Assembly (NCBI GenBank): GCA_963970005.1
Contig: CAXAMN010004080.1
Coordinates: 201,741-265,740 of the forward strand
Reading direction: 5' to 3'
DNA from: Durusdinium trenchii
Lineage: Eukaryota; Sar; Dinophyceae; Suessiales; Symbiodiniaceae
Length of the DNA: 64,000 bases
Each line of letters opens with the position of its first letter. The stretch's first letter is position 1. Below, piece by piece: positions 57,475-64,000 of the stretch. The translations under genes were made by a program, and so were the position numbers. The notes below the pieces were generated by a model, which was given only the letters and a program-made list of their open reading frames with translations, was not told the origin of the DNA and did not search any database.

Positions 57475-59090
57475 ATGGCGGACGTCAAGGATCGGTTAAA
57501 TGAGGTGCCTAGCTGGGACGGTTCCTCGAAGACTTGGCGCCGCTATTGCAAAGAAGTTGGATGGTATCTTTCTGGAACGAAGAGTTCCCAACGGAAGTAC
57601 GTCGCTGCCAAACTGATCAGTCGGTTGTCGGGTGCCGCTCGCCTCCTTTCCATGTCCTGGCACCAAAGGGATTTTGAAGGTGAAGAAGGAGTTCAAGTCA
57701 TGTTGAGGCGGTTCGCCTCCTCCCCTTTGGTGAGGCGCAGCCTTCCCAATGCGGCTGCGACGATGTCATCCTATTTCATGTTCCAACGACGGCCTGGAGA
57801 AAGCATTGCACAATTCCTGGCGAGGGAAACATTAGGTTTTGAGGAATTCCAGGAGGCCTTGCTACAACTCAAAGAGGAGAAAGATGGAATCTCCCCTGCA
57901 GATCGTTTGTTTGAGTTGCCTGAGATCACCACCTCCGAGACCTCAGACAAAGGTGAACGCTATTACAACCCTTGGCATCGAGATCAACGCTGGCGTGATT
58001 GGGAGGAAACCCCTTTTGAAGAGCAGGTTGAGCAAACAGTTGATGACCATGAGGGTTATGCAGCAGTTCCTCAAACATCCGATGCAGGTGAGGAAGCAGC
58101 TCCTCACTCACCGGCGGGGTCGCCGAACCGGACTCGTCAAACACAAAGGAGCCCTTCCCGCAAGACAGAGCAACAGAGGATGATTGATGGTTTGGGTCCT
58201 ATGGATTCTTTTATATTAGATGTTTTGCGTGGCTGGAGACTACTTGTTGCAGCAAGCCTTACAAATGATGAATGGAGAGACATCCTAGCTAGCACTGGCA
58301 ACAAGCTCGACTACCCGGCCATCGCTGAGGCTCTTCAGACCCTATGGGATGAACAGCTCAATCATCATCATGGAGCCTCCAAAGGTACAGTGTTGCAACA
58401 ACATTGGGTTGAGACCGCAGATCCTTGGTATAATGCTGCGTGGCACGAGTCCTCGTGGGACACTGAGGATTGGCATGAGTCAGATTGGCACTCCATGGAC
58501 CAATTTGGTGCGTGGCCTCAAGCTGCCAACGACCCAGTGGATAACACTGCAACCACTGATGATGATCCTGAACTCCAAGAAGCTTTGGAGGCTGAGAAGG
58601 CCGCAGAGGCTTTGGCAGTTGAAGCTCGTCGAACCTGGTCGCAAGCTCAGCAGGCTACAACAGCCCTTCGACGTGACCGTGGTTTTGGACAGTTTGCTGG
58701 AACCTCATCCTCCAAAGGTGGCAAGGGAAACATCCGTTGTCACATTTGTTCAGGTCCTCATTTTGCTCGTGATTGTCCTGACCGTCAACATCCACAGTAC
58801 CGCAAGGGTGGTGGAAAGCAGTTGAGTCCAGCTGAGCTGGACGCCTATTTCTTCAAGGGCAAGGGGAAAGGCATGCGAAAAGGGAAGGATCAAATGATGT
58901 CCTCATGGGACGATTCCTACATGGCGCCTTGGGATGTGATGTACACCCAGAAGGGCAAGAACAAGAATGCTGGCAAGGGCGGAAAGCTTCGTTCCACCGT
59001 CAATGTCTATGGCATGGACTATGGTGGGATGGATTTTAGCATGATGGAGCTCCACACGCTTGAGTTCCATGAGACGATGGAAGCAGTTCC
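57475..59090 (+). CDS. gag: Gag region with CCHC zinc knuckle
   Basis: The ATG at 57475 opens a frame beginning MADVKDRLNEVPSWDGSSK, a W-rich start typical of Copia Gag in protists. A helical capsid-like region follows (residues 20-140). The zinc knuckle is at residues 422-434, CHICSGPHFARDC, with spacing C-X2-C-X3-H-X4-C, one residue shorter between C and H than the common form. Flanking segments are rich in glycine/lysine (GKGKGMRKGKD), fitting RNA binding. Acts in packaging element RNA. Confidence 0.8.
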
Positions 59091-59099
59091 CTTGGAGCT

Positions 59100-59850
59100 C
59101 TACACCTCCAATGAGACTCCAGCTCCTCGAGCCATCCCTGAAGGATTTGGCATGTTGGATTGCGGGGCTACGGCCTCGGCTGGACCTGAAGCTTCTGTCA
59201 AAAAGTTGATCGCCAAGCTGCGTGAAAGTGATCCACAGTTGAAGGTCACCATCGATGTGGAACGAAGACCCTTTTTCAGGTATGGTTCAGGTCGTTGGGG
59301 ACAGGCCATGTACTTTGCCTCCATCAGCGACCCCACGAACCCCACCAAGTCCTTTGAGGTGTTTGCCCTGCCGAATCCCACGGAGTATTACCAGAAGTCC
59401 TTCAAAGACTATATGCTGGTCCCAATTCTTGTCGGTATGGATTTCCTCACCAAGGTCGGCCTGATTCTGGATTTCCAAGATGGTCATGCAGTGTTTGGTA
59501 TGGACCCTTCAGCTGAACCCTTCATCATGTCCAAGAACACCAAGGGTCACTTCATGGTCGACATCGGTCAGTACCTGTTCGGTCAGCCTTCCATCGGCTC
59601 TCAGGCTCCAGAGACCTTCACCGCTGGCATGCAGCTACAGGTTGGAGGACCCAGTGGTGATTGGTTTGAGCTTGCTGTCAACGAGAGTGATTCTTGTCAT
59701 GTCTCAGCAGTTGATGTCCATGTCACCAAGCAGAGCACTTCCATGAGCACTGGTTTTGAGCTTTTGTTTCAACGCCGGAAGCTTTTGAATGAGCAGTCGC
59801 ATTCCGCAGCTTTGGGCTGTCCAGTTGGCTCAACCTCACTGACGGCTCCT
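59100..59850 (+). CDS. aspartic protease region
   Basis: Residues 558-566 read FGMLDCGAT, the position of the D-[ST]-G-A active site of retropepsins, but with cysteine in place of serine or threonine (D562). About 100 residues later, LVPILVGMDFLTKVGLILDF fits the hydrophobic C-terminal strand-loop of the fold. The cysteine substitution may reduce activity or mark a divergent clade; other dinoflagellate elements would decide. Confidence 0.6.
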
Positions 59851-59860
59851 TTGACATCTG

Positions 59861-60511
59861 ATGGCCAAATCCTCCAAGGGGTACAAGACCGCGACCCCAC
59901 TGGATCCAGAACGTCGTCAGGGTCACGACTTGAAGGATCCTCGAGCTCAGCCATCATGCTGGCCGTGTCTCGGCAAGCACGTGCCCTCAGTGACTGGAAG
60001 CAACGCTCATGGTTCATGGGCCAAGTGCGCCGTGTGTGCTCTCCGCGTGGAGTACATTCCTCGTCAGGGGTCTCCGGCCAGCTCCGTGGTTCACAAGGAC
60101 CACACCTTTGTGGACAAGGCTCTGAGCATGATCCAGGAGGGCATTCCGAAGGGCACTCTTCCGGACTACGAGATGGTGGAGAAGACCTACGACTATGTGG
60201 AAGCAATGGACAAGATTCGCGCCATGAAGGCCAAGATCTCCACCATGGAAGCCGAAGCCCAGGGAATGTTGAACAGCCTCGAGATCATGTACAACGGCTC
60301 CAAGAAGAAGACCACGAAGGCCACGGAGGCCGAGAGGATCCTGGCTCATTTGACGCCGGAGGAGTGGACCCACGTCAGCAATCTGGCATCGCAACGACAA
60401 GCCGGACAGAGCTCGACATCGGAGATGATTCCCTTCAGCCCCAGCTCGGACGTGGAAGTGGAGGAGATCACACCGGCGAAGGCCAAGAGTCCAGTGATCC
60501 ACCTGGGCTAG
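59861..60511 (+). CDS. true-frame segment with putative zinc site and coiled coil
   Basis: In the frame one base later than Gag, 216 codons read sensibly: CWPCLGKH, then CAVCALRVEYIPRQ (a possible C-X2-C-X3-H...C-X2-C metal site), followed by a coiled coil (MDKIRAMKAKISTMEAEAQG) and a lysine/threonine patch. In the Gag frame the same DNA gives only serine/glycine/arginine/histidine-rich filler, which is what an out-of-frame reading of GC-rich coding DNA looks like. The ATG at 59861 overlaps a TGA in the third frame. Confidence 0.6.
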   Translation: MAKSSKGYKTATPLDPERRQGHDLKDPRAQPSCWPCLGKHVPSVTGSNAHGSWAKCAVCALRVEYIPRQGSPASSVVHKDHTFVDKALSMIQEGIPKGTLPDYEMVEKTYDYVEAMDKIRAMKAKISTMEAEAQGMLNSLEIMYNGSKKKTTKATEAERILAHLTPEEWTHVSNLASQRQAGQSSTSEMIPFSPSSDVEVEEITPAKAKSPVIHLG

Positions 60512-60519
60512 ATGAGACA

Positions 60520-61640
60520 CTCGGCACCACCGTGCCGGAGCTACAGATTGAACAGTTCGCGAAAAAGGTTCAGTTCTCTGACGCTCCACCGGAGGTGCAT
60601 CAATTCGTTGACACCACAGCTGAGACAGCTTCTGAGGTTCCCGATCAGGAGTACACTTGTGAGACTGTGGAGTTTGAGCTTTTGAAGATCGATGAGGGCA
60701 AGTCCAACAAGTCCTCACGCCGTGGCAAGTCTCGTCGAGCTGCCAAGCATGTTTTGAATTCAACTTCATCAAGAACCACCTCACTCCATGGTTCAGCTTC
60801 GTTTTCACCCGCACAGGAGATGGAAGAGCAGCTCTCTTCAGCACCGTCCCGTTCATCTGGACTCTCCGTGCTTCCTTGGAGAATTTGCCAGGCCGTGATG
60901 GCCTTGAGTAGCATGCTCCTTTTGGTGGCCCAGAATGACCTGAGCACTTTGCTTCGTGGCCACCAGCAAGTCGATGTCTGGGAGATCTTTTGCGCTCCCG
61001 ATTCTTGGTTGAGCTCGGCTTGTCACTCGGAAGGACTGACTGCCTCCCGCATCAATCTCCACCAGAACTTCGACATGTACCGTGCCGACACCTATGATGA
61101 GCTTTGGGACAAGTTCAAAAGAGAACGGCCTCGTCGCATCTGGGTCTCTTCCAGGTGCACCTACTGGTGTCCGTTCACCAGCCTGAACTACCAGACCGTC
61201 GAAGAGAAGAAGATCCTTGAGAAGTATCGACGGAAAGAACGAGCCATGTTCCGTCGGCTGATTCCCTTCCTGTCCTCGGCCGTGCAGTACAACCCCAACC
61301 TCGAGATCTTCTGGGAATGGCCCACTCGATGCTATGGCTGGAATGAGCCTATGATCCAGCGTTTGGGTCATGAGATGATCAAGGCCAATAAGGAGTGGCT
61401 CTTTGCTCGCATTGATGGTTGCCGCTATGGCCTACTCTCCAAGCAGGGCCTTCCTTTGAGAAAGCAGTGGACCATTGCCACGACTTCAAGACACTTCTTC
61501 ACAGTGTATCGAGCCAAGACTTGCACTGGATCCCATGACCACGACCACATCCAAGGAGTTGAGACCAACCGGTCCGCCTACTACCCTTGGAAGATGTGCA
61601 AGTCAATTGCTCAGCACTGGCGAGCCGAACTCTATCCAGC
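60520..61640 (+). CDS. methyltransferase-like domain within the polyprotein
   Basis: Residues about 1164-1388 of the Gag frame contain VDVWEIFCAPDSWLSSACHS, resembling the nucleotide-binding motif I of C5-cytosine methyltransferases (FxGxG region), then RRIWVSSRCTYWCPFTSLNY, which occupies the place of the PCQ/PCT catalytic motif IV, and FWEWPTRCYGWN resembling the ENV-type motif region. The catalytic cysteine position is present (C in RCTYW) but the preceding prolines are replaced. From memory, retrotransposon-borne cytosine methyltransferases are reported from dinoflagellates; whether this insert is one, or a non-enzymatic relative, is inference. Confidence 0.45.
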
Positions 61641-61779
61641 TCGTTGGCTTGATCGTCTTCAATCTCCCGTTGCTGCACACATGACAGGAGAAGAGCAGAT
61701 CCACTCACTTCAGCTCGAAGCAATGCCTCAAGAGCTGGAGGATGACGATGAGCCCAATGCAGAACTTCGCAAACAGTGG

Positions 61780-62480
61780 GACATCCAGCTGCTCAAGTAC
61801 CACAAGGCAGCCGGACATCCCAACAACTACAACTTGGCCCGCATCATCCGAGAAGCTGGTCAACCCCGCTGGAAGGTTGAAGCAGCCTTGAAGCTGCCAT
61901 GTGATGATTGCAAAGCCTTGAAGATGGGCGGCGCTTCCAGTGGCAAGATACCACCAGCTTCCATGCGGCCGCTTCCAAAGGCTTGGGAAATGGTACAAGC
62001 TTTTGGTTCTGATGGACTTTGCCACTCATTTCAAAGCTGGCAAGATCCTACGCTCCATGGATCTCTACAAGCAGGAGAATGAGAACACCACTGAGATCCT
62101 CGAGGGCATCTTTGACCTCTGGCTTGCTTCCAAGCCTAAGATGACCATTCTGGTCCCTGACAATGCGAAGTCTATGGTCAGCGCCCAAGCTCGAACCACC
62201 CTCTCCGACCTCAACATCCAGATTGAAGTACCACCAGCTAAAGAAAGCTGGAGCCACGGCCTGATGGAAAGAGCCGTCCAAGAGGTCAAGATCGTTGCCT
62301 CCAAGACTGCGCTCTCCTTTCCGGCGCTCTCTGCAAAGACCATCTTGGCTCTCTCCATCAACTCCCTCAATGCCACAGAGGTCGTGCAGGGGTACACTCC
62401 TCATCAGTGGGTGTATGGGAAGCAGTTTAGCTTCTCAGAAGAAGATGAGAGATCCATGCAGCAGATTCTGCCTGATGTCT
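61780..62480 (+). CDS. integrase (zinc-binding N-domain and DDE core), frame change inside
   Basis: The zinc domain is H1443-X4-H1448-X27-C1476-X2-C1479 (KAAGHPNNYN ... LPCDDCKALK) in the Gag frame. The catalytic core follows in the next frame: the first aspartate in VLMDFATHFK (codon at 62015), the second in ILVPDNAKSM (62159), and the glutamate in HGLMERAVQEVK (62267). Spacing between the second D and E is exactly 35 residues, the retroviral/Copia standard. The Gag frame runs on to a stop at 62082 in nonsense, so a frame change lies between about 61985 and 62012. Confidence 0.75.
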
Positions 62481-63560
62481 CAGGTACCGACTTCATCTCC
62501 CTGCTCTCCAATCGACAACAAGCAGAGGAGATTGCGAGAAAGGCGAGATCCCAGTTGGTTCTTGGAAAGCTTCGCAATTCCCGTGTGAGGCAACCTCTTC
62601 AAGTTTTCCAGCCCATGGACCTTGTCAAGATCTGGCGTCGCTATTCAACTGATGGTGGTGCCAGAGGAGGTCTTCGCCAGCTTGGCCATCCTCAATGGCT
62701 GGGTCCGGGCAGAGTTGTCTTCCACGAGGTCATCCATGGTCAACGACCGGAGGAGGAAAGACGACACATCGTCTGGGTCATTGTGGCCGGTGCCATGCAT
62801 CGATGTTCAGTGCACTCGGTCAGAAAGGTCACGGAGCGTGAACGCCTTGACTACGAGATCTCAAATCCAGAAGATCCTTCTCATTGGCGCTCCTTGGCTG
62901 ATATGGTGCCTCGTCGGTCGTACATTGACCTGCTTCCAGAAGAGCCAACGGAAGAAGATGTTGAGTTACCTCCTTTGCCAGATGAGCCTGGTCCATCAAC
63001 ACTTCAGGATCAAAGGCCTCCAGAGAAGCGACATCGTATGAAGAGCCCATGGTCACCACTTCATGGACCACAACCTCCACCGGCTGTGCCATCTCTGGAG
63101 TATACTCCCTCAGAAGCACCTCTCAATGAGTCTGAGGATCAGCCAACTCACGCTGAACCAGATGACACTGAGGAAGTGACCGGCACTGGCATTGGCAGTG
63201 GCATTCCAACCTTGGGTGAACGCTTCACCAACCTCTCGGACAACAAGCCCTTGATCTCATTGTCCTCCGACAGTTCCAAAGCAAGTGCTTCAGATTCAGC
63301 AGCTGAGCCTGACTCCAAGAAGGCTCGCCTGGACTCCGATGCCCTGATCTTCCACGCCTTGGAGATGTGCGAAGAAGGTTGGATCTTGGACATTGAGTTG
63401 GACGTCAAGTCCCAAAGAGAGAAGGAGCGTTTCATCAAGCACCCTTCGTTGTTCTTGGCTCAGAAGCTCCGTGACTGTGAGGTCAGATTGGAAAAGCTTT
63501 CGCCCGCACATCGTGAACTTTTTGTTCGTGCCAAGTCAAAGGAGGTCAACAGCTTCCTGA
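62480..63560 (+). CDS. linker region between integrase and reverse transcriptase
   Basis: The frame of the integrase core stays open. It has an integrase C-terminal-like basic/aromatic part (VFQPMDLVKIWRR, WLGPGRVVF), a proline/acidic disordered stretch (LLPEEPTEEDVELPPLPDEP) and a helical region before reverse transcriptase. Long proline/acidic linkers here are usual in Copia elements. Confidence 0.65.
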
Positions 63561-64000
63561 CCAATGTGGCTGTCCGTCGTTGCCTGGACAGTCACGAAGA
63601 GCGTGAGGCTTGGGACTCTGGGCGCATCATGCGCTGCAGGTGGGTTCTCACATGGAAGCCCACTCCTGAGGAGAGCATGGAAGAAGCTCTTCAAGAAGTG
63701 GCATCCAAGCCTGGCTCCACGACTCTGACATCCGATGGCAAGAAGAAGGCCAAGGCAAGAATTGTTTTGCTTGGTTTTGAGCATCCTGATCTACTTCATG
63801 AAAGCCATCGTACTTCCTCACCAGTGCAAGCAGTTCTCACTCGCAACTTGTCTTATCAGCTGGTGATGGAAGAGGGTTGGGACATTGAAGGCATTGACAT
63901 GAGCACCGCCTTTTTGCAAACACTCCCCACTGAAGAGTCCAAGCGCCTGTGGACAACCGGTGTCAAGGAGCTCAGGGACGCTCTCCAGATCCCCGAGCGT
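63560..64000 (+). CDS. reverse transcriptase, 5' part, cut by window end
   Basis: RCRWVLTWKPTPEE corresponds to the start of the Copia RVT_2 domain (KWVFKIK), KKAKARIVLLGFEHPD to its KARLVAKG element, and WDIEGIDMSTAFLQT to motif A with the first catalytic aspartate (D in GIDMSTAFL). The YxDD motif lies beyond the window. The frame is open to the last base. Confidence 0.8.

Larger units (their letters stand above)
57475..64000 (+). mobile_element. Copia-type LTR retrotransposon, partial at the 3' side
   Basis: Domains appear in the order Gag, protease, insert with methyltransferase-like features, integrase, reverse transcriptase; integrase before reverse transcriptase is the Copia order. The coding potential switches between two frames: frame of 57475 to about 59.85 kb, the next frame from about 59.85 to 60.51 kb, back to the first to about 62.0 kb, then the next frame to the window end. 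The element runs off the window inside reverse transcriptase. The frame changes suggest a decayed copy, sequencing error, or recoding. Confidence 0.85.

Noticed and set aside
59861-60511. Separate overlapping gene inside the Copia polyprotein
   Set aside because: The frame continues the element's own domain order and is better explained as the true polyprotein frame between two frame changes.

Overview
The window looks like nuclear DNA of a dinoflagellate, most likely of the Symbiodiniaceae/Suessiales type. The grounds are short exons between long introns, frequent AG|G acceptor contexts, GT and some GC donors, gene pieces for 40 kb all on one strand, abundant satellites, and a Copia-type retroelement with a methyltransferase-like insert known to me from dinoflagellates. 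No bacterial operons, rRNA or convincing tRNA were seen. The exon models were read by eye from frame, splice signals and repeat alignment, without transcripts, so exon edges are approximate unless exact splice sites are stated.

Layout. 1-4214: ordinary-composition DNA with a few weak plus-strand exon candidates. 4215-4224: assembly gap. 4225 to about 14222: a 10-kb extremely AT-rich island with two pairs of diverged repeats (one direct, one inverted) and relics of a broken coding sequence. 14223-15660: GC-rich tandem repeats. 16632-42715 (minus): one very large split gene, or two consecutive ones. It starts with a signal-peptide exon, continues through helical and hydrophobic exons of unknown family, and ends in six tandem copies of a module of about 90 residues. 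That module resembles modules at the C-termini of some phage tail-fibre-like proteins. Its introns carry a 42-bp minisatellite in opposite orientations (about 27 kb and 40-41.5 kb) and four copies of a CA-tailed interspersed repeat. 43131-50364 (minus): exons of a divergent RCC1-repeat protein and further unassigned exons. 51317-55280 (minus): an IQ-motif protein. 55535-57135 (minus): a multi-span membrane protein. 57330-64000 (plus): a Copia-type retrotransposon (Gag zinc knuckle, protease, methyltransferase-like domain, integrase, start of reverse transcriptase), cut by the window end and carrying three frame changes.

How the parts relate. The minus-strand genes are head-to-tail with short spacers, the usual dinoflagellate unidirectional arrangement. 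The six-module gene is the most interesting content. Modules 2-5 repeat a three-exon cassette with introns at matching positions, so the protein probably grew by duplication of genomic cassettes, introns included. The signal peptide suggests a secreted or surface protein. The retroelement lies on the opposite strand immediately upstream of the gene cluster.
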